Origin: Paracentrotus lividus
Taxonomy: Eukaryota; Echinodermata; Echinoidea; Camarodonta; Echinidae
DNA: 64,000 nt
Reading direction: 5' to 3'
Assembly: GCA_940671915.1 (NCBI GenBank)
Contig: CALNVZ010000174.1
Location: 21,651,470 to 21,715,469, forward strand
Positions 10,766 through 22,490 of the stretch are shown here, piece after piece. Positions within the stretch are counted from its first letter, which is position 1; every line of letters begins with the position of its first letter. The notes below the pieces were generated by a model, which did no database searches, was not told the origin of the DNA, and saw only the letters and a list, made by a program, of their open reading frames with translations. The translations under genes were made by a program, and so were the position numbers.

Positions 10766-11871
10766 CGTGCAACAACCGGGTAGATCTATATTTGTATTTC
10801 CTGCACCACGACAAAATAAGAAGTTTTTAAGGTCATCAAGACATCATGGTCATTAAGACCAGGTATTTTATCTTGCTGCTCTATCAATTTTATGTGAGTA
10901 TCGATGTGTATTTATTAAAATTAATGACTCATTTTGGTCTATACAATCACCACGTTTGTTGTCGAAGGTCAGTTCCCGTCGCTTCGCGACGGGAACTGTA
11001 CAGACTGTCTAGTCTAGGTCGTCGAATTCACAAGTGCCAAATACGAACGCACACAAAACCTTACGAATGGACCGTGTTAAATAATATTTATAGGAGTGTA
11101 GGGTCTAAACGATTTTCTTCTTAATGTGTCAGTAATATTTATAGTTGTATTTCAATGACATACCTCTTTCGATGAGTAGAAGTCAATTCCATCATTACAA
11201 TGAACTACACGTTTCAGAATTCCCAAGAATTTCTGGACTTCTTCAAACAGTTTTGAGAAATCAAGTTTGAACCGCTTCAAAACAACAGGCTCGAATCTAA
11301 AATGTTATTAAAGTCCATACATCTACCAAATATCATTTCATTTAAAAAAAAAAAAAAAAAAAGAAAAGTTTATTGTATATTTTAAAAAATTAATTAATTA
11401 CATTATTATTACAGTGGAAAATAATTTGTAAAATGTATGATTTACGAATAGTATATAATTATATATAGGCCTAGATCTACTATAGATCTGTCAAGTCCTT
11501 GATCTGGTTACAACTATCATCTTAAAGGTAAAGTTCACCCTGGGTTTAAATTAGTTTTTTAAAAATGCAGAAAAATAAAAGAAAAATATGAGTGAAGGTT
11601 TGGAGAAAATCGACCAAAAAATAACGAAGTTATGAATATTTAAAATTTTGATTTTGTGACGTCACAAGTCATGCGAGCAGTTCTCCTCTGTAGTGTAAAT
11701 TCCATTAAATGTCTTCTTTTTTTTCAGAAGAAAATTAATTATTTCACCTGTGCGGTCGATACTGTACATCATCAAACATATGTTAATATAAATGCCTCTA
11801 TCAAATTGACCCATTCCTTTATCAAGAACCATGAAAAAGAAGACAGAATTTGGATCTGAATATGTAGAGGC

Positions 11872-12521
11872 TTAAAGGACTCATCCGGGCTGGAGTTTGC
11901 ATTATTAGAAAAATAAAGTAAAATCGAAAAAGCACAACACCGAAAATTTCATCAAAATCGGATAAGAAATAGCAAAGTTATAAATTTTCTTAGGTTTTGA
12001 ATTTTTTAGGAAACAGTTCTTCAAATGGGCAAACTGATGATGTCTCAGTCCCCCTACTTTCTTTGTATTTTTTAATTTTATTGTATGAAATACCAATTAT
12101 CAAGATTTTCTGCCCCNNNNNNNNNNNNNNNNNNNNNNNNNCAAGGACATAAAACACAGATTAATCCTTGTGGAATGTTCAAGGTCACAAGTGCTTTTAC
12201 TTTATTTCAGTATGAAGGGACAGATTTTCTGTAACGCAATATATGAAAAAATGAGATAATTAGGATTTCAATATAAAATAAAATACACAAGAAGTAGGGG
12301 GACTAGTCTACATCATCAGTTTGCTCATGTTGAATATTCAAATATTCAAATGAGACATTGAGACAATTGCCAGAACTGTTTTTACGCAAAAGTCAACCTA
12401 AAAAAATGCATAACTTTGTTATTTTTTCATCCGATTTGATGAAATTTCTGGGTTGTGCTTTGATGAATTATTAACTTAATTTTTACAAAACTTTTTCATT
12501 TCAGCCGGACTCCTCCTTTAA
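11872..12521. mobile_element. Nested MITE M2 inside M1
   Basis: Ends TTAAAGGACTCATCCGG and the complement of CCGGACTCCTCCTTTAA, inverted arms near 200 bp (CAAAATCGGATAAGAAAT with its partner). The insertion interrupts family M1, as shown by comparison with the copy at 23.9 kb. A 25-base assembly gap sits in the middle. Confidence 0.75.
12117..12141. other. Assembly gap (25 N)
   Basis: Undetermined bases at the centre of the inverted-repeat MITE M2, a place where foldback structure often breaks assemblies. Confidence 0.99.
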
Positions 12522-12771
12522 GCCTGCGTTCAGAAGCATCCATAAAGTATCTATAAGTAAGTAAGTAAAAAAGACCAAATTTAATGGAAATTTACAAACA
12601 CAAACACTATGGAGCTGAGCTGCTCGCACGTGACGTCACAAAATCAAAACATTTAAATATTCATAACTTCGCCCTATTTTTGGGTCGTTTTCTTCAACTT
12701 TCATTCGTATTTTTCTTTTATTTCTGCATTTTTTAAAAGCCAATAAAATTCCAGGGTGAACTTCCCTTTAA

Positions 12772-13706
12772 ATTTCAGAATTTGACAGGATTGTCCAAAC
12801 ATAATAAAATTTCTATTCGAAAATGACCCTCTAAAATATCTTTGAAATTTATAAATCAAATCACAGTGGCGGATCAAAAGAGGGGCGTTATAGGTATGCA
12901 CCCGATAATTACGTAAGTGATGATATCAGAAAATGTTAGACCTCACCCCATGTCATGTCATACTGGCACGACATCGAACAAAATATATGCAGTCAAGACA
13001 GTTATCCCCATATTTATTTATTTAAACACCGATATGATATGTTATACACAATTTTGCGTTTTTTGTTTTTTTTTTTTTTTTTTTTTTCTTTTTTTTAGTA
13101 AACAAGAAGAATATAATATAAAAGTTGAAATTTCCATTCGCCCTCCCTTTACCTATAAATTCATGACTGTAAGCCAACAATATATTCATCCATATACTCG
13201 TATGTTCAACATGCATGTTCACATCGCTGGAAAAAAAATGAAAGGCTGACTTTCAGATGGATGCATGTTTGCTTTTTTGTTGGTGACTATAATTTCATTT
13301 TGGTGATGAGCATCCATTCATAACAAAATATGAATGCGTGGCCCATTATTGATCGTGTACCAGTACGCTATATAATGATGAAAGCATGATAGTTTAATGA
13401 ATTATGGGAATTTTTTATTTTTTTTTCTTGTCTGCATATCATACTTGACCAGGAATGACTTCTTTTTTTTTTTTATGCAGCAAATTACAGTAAACATAAT
13501 TAAACATAACGGCATGATGAACACTACTAAATATTTATGTTGTTGTAATAGTATGAACAATAATCTTTCTACTCATTACAGTGGAGTAAAGGGAAAAGCT
13601 AGAGAGAGTATACGTCACAATAAATATGATCTGTTTGTATCTAGTTCATCGGGCTACATAGTGAGGGTGCTCATTGTTCCAAAAGCTCGTTCACCCGAAA
13701 ATGAAA

Positions 13707-13743
<37 letters not shown>

Positions 13744-14066
13744 TAGAGGTTCATTGTTCCGAAATGTTCCATAATATGGCTCTTATCGAAAGTAATTTGC
13801 GTTTATTTAAACCAAAAATGAAATAAGGCTCTCGTGGATCTGACCGAAATATCGTTCGTAATCGAAAAACAAAATATGATCGTTCATGCAAATTAAATGG
13901 GTTATTAAGCTTTAAGAATCTTTCATAATGGGAACAATCTCAGTTTCATTTTCCGGATCTACAATCCTTATTTCACTTTTGGAGAATTGACCTCAATTTC
14001 GCTCTCGACTTAGCAAATTCTACATCATTTTCGTATCAACGAACCTGGACCAACGAACCTCCACTC
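12772..14066. other. Non-coding AT-rich stretch
   Basis: No gene recognised. It contains T-tracts (about 13063-13097 and a 31-base run at 13712-13742). The long frames here are mostly homopolymer artefacts. A 'CAGTGGCGGATC' repeat border occurs at 12864-12875. Confidence 0.5.
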
Positions 14067-14919
14067 TAAAGGGCCTGTCCCACAGAAGGCGATCGTTGTG
14101 GCGACAACCTGCGAACTACTCTTTACCCATCGCCACCATGCGCAGGTCCAATCGCCTATAAGATCGTGAATTATCGCGTCTGTCGCCAACAAATACGTAG
14201 CAAAATTCTGTTTCGCCGCTAGTTTCTCACAAGTTAAACAATAGCCGGCGTCAGTTGGGTTGACGTAAATGACCGTAGCATGTCTTCTCTTGTCGCGACA
14301 AGGTGCTATCGTCGATTGTCGCCAGATAGAACATGTTTAGCAGAGCGGAACGGCGGCCAGTTGTAGGTTGCCGCGCTCCAGCGTACGTACGTTGCACGCA
14401 TCGCTGAACCGAAAGGCCAGTGAAGTTTAAGACGCTACGGCCTTTGTCGCCACCTACATGCACAAAAATCAGGATCGGCCTCCCATTAAGATACTGTACA
14501 GTCGCCGCTGATTTTTGAAATTTTCAAAAATCAATCACGACCCAAATTATAATGCGCGACTGAGAGGACTACCACGAATATAAAGGCGACAGGCCGCCAT
14601 CAGGTAGAAAACACTCGATCGCCTGTGTCAGTTGCAAGGATCGCCACAGTGCGCAAGTTCATATTTTGGTTGATTTTATGCTGCGACGAGAGAAGTCGAG
14701 TTGCGAGATGCGCGAAGGTCGAGGCTATTGTATTATCGGATACAAGCTATTGTTAGTCTATTGTTTGCGTGGATGCAAGTCGTTGTCGTAGCCTATCGTA
14801 GACAGAGTCGTAGATTCGTATATGATCTTCGGTCACCTACGATTTTGACACGATTCTGGCAGGTTCTAGCATGCATAGGTTGTCGCCACAACGATTGCCT
14901 TCTGTGGGACAGGCCCTTA
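14067..14919. mobile_element. TIR element (TAAAGGGCCTGTCCCAC family), large copy
   Basis: Left end TAAAGGGCCTGTCCCACAG, right end the complement (CTGTGGGACAGGCCCTTA). The inverted arms continue through AAGGCGATCGTTGTGGCGAC. Interior GC-richer than the surroundings. No transposase frame was seen. Confidence 0.8.
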
Positions 14920-15107
14920 AAGGGCCTGTCCCACTGGCTCGACTTCTCTTGTCACAGCTTAAAATCAACCAAAATATGAACCAATAATATGAACGAGATA
15001 ATACACGATCTTATAGGCGATTGGACCTGCCCATGGTGGCGATGGGTACTAAAAAGTAGTTCGTAGGTTGTCGCCACAACGATCGCCTTCTGTGGGACAG
15101 GCCCTTT
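14918..15107. mobile_element. TIR element (TAAAGGGCCTGTCCCAC family), small copy
   Basis: Starts TTAAAGGGCCTGTCCCACT at the very base where the large copy ends, sharing TTAA, and finishes CTGTGGGACAGGCCCTTTA at 15107. Its interior (CGATCTTATAGGCGATTGG, CCATGGTGGCGATGGG) is an inverted match to the left part of the large copy. Confidence 0.75.
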
Positions 15108-15837
15108 ACGACATAGTATGTGTAGCTGTATGCTACGGTCACAATCAGGTGGCCGTGCACATCTAGCTCTATGCGCATGGTCTGGTCTGTGTCTGACTTC
15201 TCATACATTTAGGAGCGAGTTGCCATGGTTGTGACCATGACATGATGACAACCGGTATCAGTGGACAACAATCACATTAGAACAACTGAAAGTAGCCGGG
15301 AAAACAATTAAAAGAATTCAAAGTGACATCATATCCCTTTAATGCTCATGCAATTTACAATAGTATTTATTTATTAATTTAATTCATTTTTTTTTAATGT
15401 AATTTAAATTTCAAAGGCATAACATATAACAATGAGTATGACTTAATTTAATTAGGCGTCGATTGATTAAAAATTATACCCGTTGGCGAGTACAGCAACA
15501 CAGTACATTTTTGGTATTATTAATTCATCTTATTTTGTTTTTGAAAAATAAAGGAGACAATCTAAATATACCATATAAACATTAAGTCCAATATATACAA
15601 ACATATGTACAATATAACTTTCGGTTTTTGGACGGGAAAGCCCGTGTTAAATGAATGGGGAGTGTATCGATTCTGTCGTTTGCCATTTGCGTTTGCCTCA
15701 TTGCAAGTGCGTAATAACAGTAAAGTGGTGCGCACAACAGCTTATAACAATGGATACGCAGATCAATAATCTACGTCATAATAGTTTAATTAGCACCAAA
15801 ATTTTGGGAAAGATTAGTGGACTTACTCATGATAGGG

Positions 15838-16006
15838 GACCATGCGTAACTTTACGCATGATTTGATCAACTTTACGCATGACTTAGTCTTTGTGAAACT
15901 GACTTAGCAAATCATGCGTAAAGTTACGCATGACTTAGTACTTACGCATGATTTGGGAGTTACGCATGACTTTAAGTCATGCGTAACTCTTTGTGAAACA
16001 CCCCCC
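15838..16006. repeat. Cluster of TTACGCATGA palindromic motifs
   Basis: At least seven ACGCATGA or TCATGCGT words in both orientations between 15842 and 15983, ending in TCTTTGTGAAACACCCC (the end of the MITE family at 4254-4464). Looks like an expanded interior of that MITE family. Confidence 0.65.
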
Positions 16007-16101
16007 GGATTAGGTTAAGTCCATAGAGTTACATACCCCAAAAGTCAAAGATCTCGGGGTCTATTTACTATAATAAAAAGTTAACGCTCCATCTTGCAAC
16101 A

Positions 16102-16232
16102 ATACTGGTCTATATGAACTCCAAATACTAAATTATCCCTTGTACAGATCTATTTCACCTCGGCCTGCGGCCTCGGGGAAACAAATCTGTTCTCGGGATA
16201 ATTTAGTATTTGTCGTACTTATAATCCAGTAT
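16102..16232. repeat. 131-bp foldback with GC-rich centre
   Basis: The arms CAAATACTAAATTATCCC and GGGATAATTTAGTATTTG pair. An inner pair ACAGAT/ATCTGT encloses CCTCGGCCTGCGGCCTCGG. The outermost ATACTGG/CCAGTAT also pair. The centre holds a direct repeat of CCTCGG that cannot pair with itself. Confidence 0.8.
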
Positions 16233-16587
16233 ATTGCGCGATAGATTGTACACTATTTATATAGTATATATTTTGGTCATGTGTCACATATTGGGGTACA
16301 GTGAAAGGGTGGAGGCGTTACGTTTTGGAGGAAAATTTTCATATTTTATCGCATAGCATGAAACAAAGTACGGTCATGAGCTGTACAATGTCTCAAATTG
16401 TAGATAATTAAGGCTACACGTCTGCGAAGTTTCAACTCTGTCCTGCGCACAGTTTTAATACAAAGATAATTTGAGTAGGGTAAGGTAGGGAGGGGAGAAT
16501 CCTACGGTGGAGGCATGTGTTAAAGCATTGGGAATTCCAATTTTTGTTTACTTCTTATTCTTTGTTGCATTATATTTGTATCTAATC

Positions 16588-18830
16588 GGTCTTCTTCTTC
16601 TTTCTTCTTTCGTATGAGTTATAGTAGTAAGTAGTGCTGTAAGTCAGGCTATTTCTCGAAGTTGGGTAAGCCAGTTGATTTGTGCATCATTTGGGCTTGT
16701 TAGGTCAGTCATCCCCTCAGGTGGTTGGAGGTCAGGGCAGCTGTAGATAATGTGATCTGCCGTCTGCTCATCTGCACCGCAGATGCATGCTGGTGAATCG
16801 CGAAGCTTCCATCGGTGCATGTTGGCATTGAATCTGCCAACCCCAGTTCGTAGCCGGTTGAGTGTTACCCATTGTAGATTAGAGCCAGCAGGAGCTTTGA
16901 TGCCAAGGGGAGTAGTAAACTGCCGTGGGCGAATCGTCTAGTCTTCCCAGCTCTTTTCCCATTCCTGGATGAGACTGAACTCTGATCTGCTGAGGGCGGC
17001 TGCGTGTCGGGAGAAAGGTCGGCGTGATCGAAGGCCTTGTCGACCTAGGTCCTGGGAATTTGTCGTTATTTTGTGCAACAGGTGGTCATCATCAGCCAAG
17101 GATTTGGTTGTCAGCTTGTCTGTTAGATGCTCGCGACGTCTTGGTGGCGCAATTCCAGCGAGGACTGGAAGAAGATCAGTTGGTGTTGGGCGAAGGCATC
17201 CAGTGATCAAACGCATGGTGTCATTTAGTGCACGGTCCAGCTTCTTGGTGTGTGTGTGCTCCTGCACCACGCTTGGGCAGCATATTCAGCAGAGCTGTAG
17301 ACCAGAGCTAGACCCAGCAAACACAAACGTTTTCAGAACGTTTTAAAAACGTTTTATTCAGGTCCCGTAGGTCCTCGTCTGAAATGAACGTTTAGAAAAC
17401 GTTCATATAACTCCAAGTTGGACTTTCAATTTGTGAAAAAATAATGGTTCCAAAAAGAACGTTTTTAAACGTTCTTTGGACGTTACAAAATGGAACGTTT
17501 TTAATCAAAACGTTCACAAAACGTTTTATTTGGAACCTTATAACGAGACATATTTTATTGAACGTTTTCTGAACGTTTTTAAAACGTCCAAATAGGACTT
17601 ATGCAAATGAGTGGTAATTTGCATATAATACGTTATACATATGGAAATAAACGTTTTAATGATTTTTTTTCTATTTAGCAGTAATAAATTCATGTTTTGG
17701 TGTTTCGTTTTATTGTAATATTGTTCAGAAACACACATAAAGGATTAAAAAACACTAATTCGGTATTGGAATGTACTAACATAACAAATAATGTAATAAC
17801 TAACCATTACAAACGATACTTTCAATAAAATATAAATTTACTGGAGCATTATTTAGTGTTAAATCAAAATAAATCCAACTCAAGTCTGCCCTTTAAGCAT
17901 GATTTTGATTGGAGGAAACTTTACTCCTAAGTGCCATTCCACAATTTGGCCAAGAGCTTGAGGTGCAAATAACAATTTTATCTATTACATTGTTTACATA
18001 AATTTTTAATAGGTCTACAAACGTTCCTATAGACATTCTTAAAACGTTTTCTGAACGTTCCAAAGGTTTCTTGACGTCCGCAGAACGTTTTCGGAACGTT
18101 TTAAAGGTTTTCTGGACGTCCGCAGACGTGCATGGAACGTTCCAAAGGTTTTTTTAAAGGTTTTCTGGACGTCCGTAGAACGTCCACAGAACGTTGTAAA
18201 AGGTTTTTGGACTTTATAAGGTTCCAAAGGTTTTCTACAGGTCCTTATAAATTTTCGAAAGGTTCTTTTTGGGTTTTTAACGTTTAGAAAACGTTTTCTA
18301 AACGTCCATTTGGAACGTTTTATTAACGTCCAAAACCTTCCACAAAAGGACGTTTTCTAAACGTTTTGACAAAACGTTCCATAGAACGAACTTGGAACGT
18401 CTTAAAACGTTCAGAGAACGTCCAATGTTAGCTGGGGAGCACCTGTGCGAAGGTGGATGGATGCACCCCATGATGTACCAGCCAAGCGACGCAACAAGTG
18501 TTTCCTTGCTAACTTTTGCTCGCAGGGCTTCAAGGTGATGTCTGTACGTCAGCTGTCTGTCCAGTTTCACTCCAAGGTATGTTGGATGGGGGTTGTTTGG
18601 TAGAGGTGTACCATCGTGGACAACAGACATCTGTCGATTGGCTTCTTGTGTTGAGATTGAAGGCATACGCTTTCGTCTTTGCACTCTCAGTTTCAGTCTC
18701 CACATCTTAAGATGTCTGCGAGGAGCTTCATGTCAGCTGAAAGAATTTCCTCCACCTTTGTCAAATTCTTATCTGTGTATACAGCAATGCCAGAATCATC
18801 TGCATACCATACTGCCGTGAATCGGTCTTA
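16588..18830 (-). mobile_element. Non-LTR retrotransposon fragment (3' half of RT ORF), interrupted
   Basis: Reading on the minus strand: the reverse-transcriptase catalytic box YADD at 18808-18797, then YLGVKLDR, then (after the inserted element at 17314-18435) the downstream segment with ALNDTMRLITGCLRPTP and LAGIAPP, and a C-terminal CICGADEQTADHIIYSCP zinc-binding-like motif. The stop is at 16646-16644, followed by an A/G-rich tail (complement of 16591-16612). At least one frameshift follows the YADD box, so it is dead. The 5' end is truncated near 18830. The family is a jockey-like or related LINE clade, which I cannot settle. Confidence 0.85.
17314..18435. mobile_element. ACGTT-rich DNA element inserted in the RT fragment
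   Basis: Ends CCAGCAAACA and TGTTAGCTGG are imperfect inverted repeats. It splits the RT frame cleanly. The outer parts (17325-17590 and 18015-18425) are packed with AACGTT, GGACGT and related words, while 17600-18000 is plain AT-rich sequence. No transposase frame. A target duplication is not obvious. Confidence 0.75.
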
Positions 18831-19414
18831 TAGGTTGAGTTATATAATTATGAATCTTTTTGGAATTATCTGGTTTAAATAAATGTAAAGTAGATTTTTC
18901 AAGAGTCACTTTATCAATCTCTCTATTAAATATTCCTCTCAACCAACTCCAATCTCTTCTCCATATCTAATACCTCTTCATGTCCAAGTTTTCCAGTTTA
19001 AAGTGATACCTCACGTCGCAGTGACGTTTCGAGACTCCGAGACGTCTCCCGTGACGGAAAAGATCTCATAGATTATGAACATGTGTCGCTTCCGATTTCC
19101 CCGTGACTCATGAGACGACGCAGACACTCGAGAGACGTTGCAATAAAGTCAAGAACGTCTCAGAGACGCTTCTAAACCTTCTCCGCAATTATAATCTTAA
19201 ATCCGTCTCAAATTGGCTCAGCATGGCAAGTGAGATACCTCCCTAAACAGTTTTTCGGCAATCGCAGAAGGAAAGTCAGGGAAGCTCAACCCCAATCAGA
19301 TCAAAAGTTATTCGGATTCCTTTCATGCCAGGAAAAGTGACACGACGGAAAAGTCAGATCCGCCGCTTTTTCGCTGCTCTAAAAATTAGTATCATAACAT
19401 AACTCGCAGTTCTT
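18831..19414. other. Non-coding stretch before the GPCR pseudogene
   Basis: No gene seen. Between 19000 and 19180 there are many GAGACGT/ACGTCTC words in both orientations (for example GAGACGTCTCCCGTGACGG), so it may be another short-motif-rich mobile remnant. Confidence 0.35.
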
Positions 19415-20765
19415 TCATAGTATCAATGCTATAGCTGTAGAGCTAATTTTATTTACTTGCTGAATTTCAACTTTTAAGGACTCCTTAACGTCTCTTCTGA
19501 AACGATTATTGGCGGAATAAATATACAAAGAAGTTAACGACGTGGTTTGTAACTCTGAGATTGAACAGTATTGCAAGAAGCCTTGGAATGTGTTTGTTAG
19601 TATGCATGAAGAATGAGGAATTGAGGGAATGACAAGCTTTGGAAACCAGGTTATGAAGAATAGTATGCTTATGATAAGGAGCATCCGGGTCGTTTTTCTT
19701 CCGAAGTCATGTTCTTTTGGCTTTTGATAAATTTTGGTCGATTCCCAACACGATCTTGATTTTGAGAGGATGTTGCTATGAACGATGCCGTTTAGAGAGT
19801 TGTTGGTCCATGTGTCCTGGATGCAGGGTTTCCCAGGTGATGGTTCAGTTACAGATGTCGGAAAATTGGATCAACTTTGACGGTCCTGGAGATGAATGAG
19901 AACATCCAGCAAATTCTAAATGCGACGATTTTTGGGGAATCTTATTCATGCTTGCAACATCAACCGAATAATGATCAGTATCAAAAGCTGTTTCTTCAAT
20001 AATTGCTGTCGAACGTGACTCCGGTGAAATACCGTTGTTTAGAGCGACAGGTGCTAAAGCGATGTCGTTTCCTACAAGATCGGCATGAATCTGAGCTCTC
20101 TTTCTGAGGAAAGAATAGATTAGAGCGTAAAATAAGTAGTAGTCGCAAATGAGATAAAGTACAATATTAGGAAGCTAGTTACAAGATTAAAATAGCTCGT
20201 AGGGTTAGGAGGCCAAATATTACAGATTCTTCTCCCGTTGCAACTATCTACACGAAATCAGTAATGACGGCAGATGCAACATTTAACATGATGGCGATGC
20301 AAGCACATATTGTCACTAATAACATCGATTTACGCGTAGTCATTCGAAAGCGAAGTTGACGGGACGACATACGACCATATAACGGTCGATGCTGATTGCA
20401 GTGGTCAGGTAAAGTGAGGTTTCAGCTAATAGTTCTTCGGCAAGTCTTCCTATTCGACATAGACGAATAGTGACGAGATCATAAAAACTGTTTTTGACGA
20501 TGAACAAAGGCGAGAATACGCATGCGACGAGGTCGACCGTTCCTTGGGCTATGATCAGGATATCCGTGCTCGTTTTCCGCTTCTTCCATGCGTAGACAAG
20601 GACGATGATGACATTGCCCGGCAATCCTAAAAGTAATGCTATTACGTAGAAGGTTAGATTTACAACTGTGTTATTGCTTATATCAGCGTCCAATGTCCAT
20701 GCTTCCGTCGAATGACACGAATCATTCAAACTTGAAACATTTCTACTTTGAGACATGTTATCCAT
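19415..20765 (-). pseudogene. Class A GPCR pseudogene (four indels)
   Basis: The start is ATG 20765-20763. The first 141 codons give an N-glycosylated N-terminus, TM1 with LPGNVIIVLVY, TM2 and TM3 ending SIDRYMVV. Then the frame breaks. Following the other frames gives TM4 (20340-20250), a TM5 region ending ALIYSFLRKR (20230-20090), a long third intracellular loop, TM6 with FFITWFPK and a TM7 tail YSANNRFRRDV, ending at 19415. Four small indels (near 20344, 20244, 20135 and 19872) account for it: three look like lost bases, one like an extra T. NPxxY in TM7 is SLYIY. It resembles the lineage-expanded rhodopsin-type receptors of sea urchins. The indels could also be assembly errors. Confidence 0.8.
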
Positions 20766-21799
20766 CGGATTTTTATCTGCAGTTAAGGCATGTGACTGCA
20801 GTCGGATAATTTACATGTACACTTCTAGAGATATCAATCATTCAAATAACTTCAAATATCATGGTCATTTTGCTCAATACAACAGTACTCATCCTAGCTG
20901 AACTGTCTGGCGAAACATCGTTGGAATGAGAGAAGAAGGGAGGGACTGATGGGAAACTGATCAATTGATTATATTCAGTACATCACTGTGAACCGTGATT
21001 TTTATAATGAGAATGCTAAAATGATTAAATGTTGTGGTGTAAGTCGGTACACAAGTAGTTTCCCTTGGTTGCCATGGCAGTATAATGAGAAAAGAGGGAA
21101 CATGCAGCCGACCTCAAATGGTTGGAAATGTGGAGAGAGAGAGAGAGAGAGACAGTGAAAAATCAATTTATATATATGATTGGAAGTACAACGTTTTCAA
21201 ATGAAAGGTTGGCTATCCATGAATGAACACAAGTGATACGGAGATGATGATGCAGTAGATTTTTATTCGCCCAACATAATTAATTTATTTTTTAAATTCA
21301 GGATACAGCAAATATCTTTTCATCGATGTAATCACTTATAAACATTGGGAATCTTTTTAAAGTCAGATAAAAAATATGCAATTTTATTAATAAAAGTGAA
21401 GGATAAGAATGAAAGTAAAGACGCATAAAGGAAAAATTGTGCCAGACCAATTCAGATTAAAACTAGAACTGTATAAAGGCCCGGTCCCACTGACGGGAGG
21501 ATTAATTGCGCATGAGTTGCGTATACAAAAATTCGTAGAAATGTACATTGTCCCAATCAAACATCTCTTGTTTCTTAAAAGTAAGTCAGACATGTATAAA
21601 AGTATTTCTATACACGTATTGAAATTTGAGTTTGTAAGGAAATTGATTAACATATGCTTTGCCTGTACACAACAGGATGTAACATAAAAGCTATCCAAGA
21701 AGAAATGGTTAATTAATTGCAACCATTTCATTGGTTAAAGATTTCTTAATCTTTGCACCAAGTGAAATGAAGTGTTTATAAGACCCTGTGCTTAAAAAA
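20766..21799. other. Non-coding stretch upstream of the GPCR pseudogene
   Basis: AT-rich, with a GA microsatellite (21134-21152) and a repeat boundary near 21478 (GGCCCGGTCCCACTGACGGG). The overlapping open frames at 21387-21731 on both strands have no recognisable features. Confidence 0.4.
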
Positions 21800-22440
21800 G
21801 ATATAAATTTTCTCAATAATAGTGACATGAAATGGGACATTATATTGTAGAATAATGCGAACGCGAAACGGGGAAGGGGCTTTATCTGGTTTATTAAAAG
21901 GGGCCATCATGATGTATTGTCTATAGATATACACACATGCACATTATTATGCATATGAGTACTAGTATATCGTCGAATTCATAGGGCTGTAATGCTGTAA
22001 TGTAAAATTTTCTCAATAATATTGAACTGAAAAATGGTATTTCTAGCCTTACATGACTATAAGCGCGAAATTGATGGAGAGCTAGAGGGCTTTAACTGTT
22101 GATTAGAGGCGGAACATCATGACGTAATACCAGCAAACACAAATCTATATAAATATGGACGAATTCGAGTTAGGGCAGTATTATGCGAGCGCGAAGCGCG
22201 AGCTGGAAATTTTCTCAATAATAATGACTTGATGAAACAAGATACTTGTAGCCTTATGGGAGCACGACACGGGGAATGAGTTGGTGTATATCATCGTGAC
22301 GTTAATACATGCATAAAAGATGAACAAAGTCAAGTGCAGTTTGCGCTATCTTAATATGTTATATTATGCGAGCGCGGAGCGCGAGCTGAAAATTTTCAGG
22401 CAATTTTTAAATGTTGTCTGAAATTTGAGAGCAAAGTAGG
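21800..22440. repeat. ~195-bp tandem repeat, 3-4 diverged units
   Basis: AAATTTTCTCAATAAT recurs at about 21806, 22003 and 22206, with a degenerate copy at 22388. Two units carry GCGAGCGCGAAGCGCGAGC or its one-base variant at 22184-22202 and 22365-22383, followed by a similar tail. Each spacer is about 180-205 bp. Confidence 0.65.
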
Positions 22441-22457
22441 GACTAATTTGAAAAGAG

Positions 22458-22490
22458 GGCATTTACCCCACAGAAATAGAGAAATTCTCT
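22458..22490. repeat. Hairpin with 14-bp stem
   Basis: CACAGAAATAGAGA pairs with TCTCTATTTCTGTG around a 3-base AAT loop. Short flanking TTTACCCC words occur on both sides in the same orientation. Confidence 0.7.

Larger units (their letters stand above)
8150..10998. mobile_element. Hairpin-bounded element, copy 1 (composite)
   Basis: The left hairpin is 8150-8178 (13-bp stem starting CAGCC, AAA loop, two G:T pairs). The right hairpin is 10970-10998 (perfect 13-bp stem CAGTTCCCGTCGC, TTC loop). The 23.2 kb copy has hairpins with nearly the same stems. The interior is a patchwork: a foldback at 8380-8540, another at 9427-9596, a 28-bp tandem duplication at 9695-9750, and a block also found at 27.0-27.5 kb. 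Whether this is one element or several nested ones is unclear. Confidence 0.45.
11522..12771. mobile_element. Long-TIR MITE family M1, copy 1, split by a nested MITE
   Basis: Ends TTAAAGGTAAAGTTCACCCT and its complement (AGGGTGAACTTCCCTTTAA), with inverted arms of about 150 bp that include GTGACGTCACA and ATTCATAACTTCG. A full uninterrupted copy lies at 23907-24413. The middle is occupied by the element at 11872-12521. Confidence 0.8.

Noticed and set aside
8150-10998. Bacterial-type terminators or attC sites
   Set aside because: Hairpins lack a T-tract and the window is clearly eukaryotic.
21387-21731. Overlapping ~100-codon frames on both strands
   Set aside because: AT-rich, no motif, no splice context.
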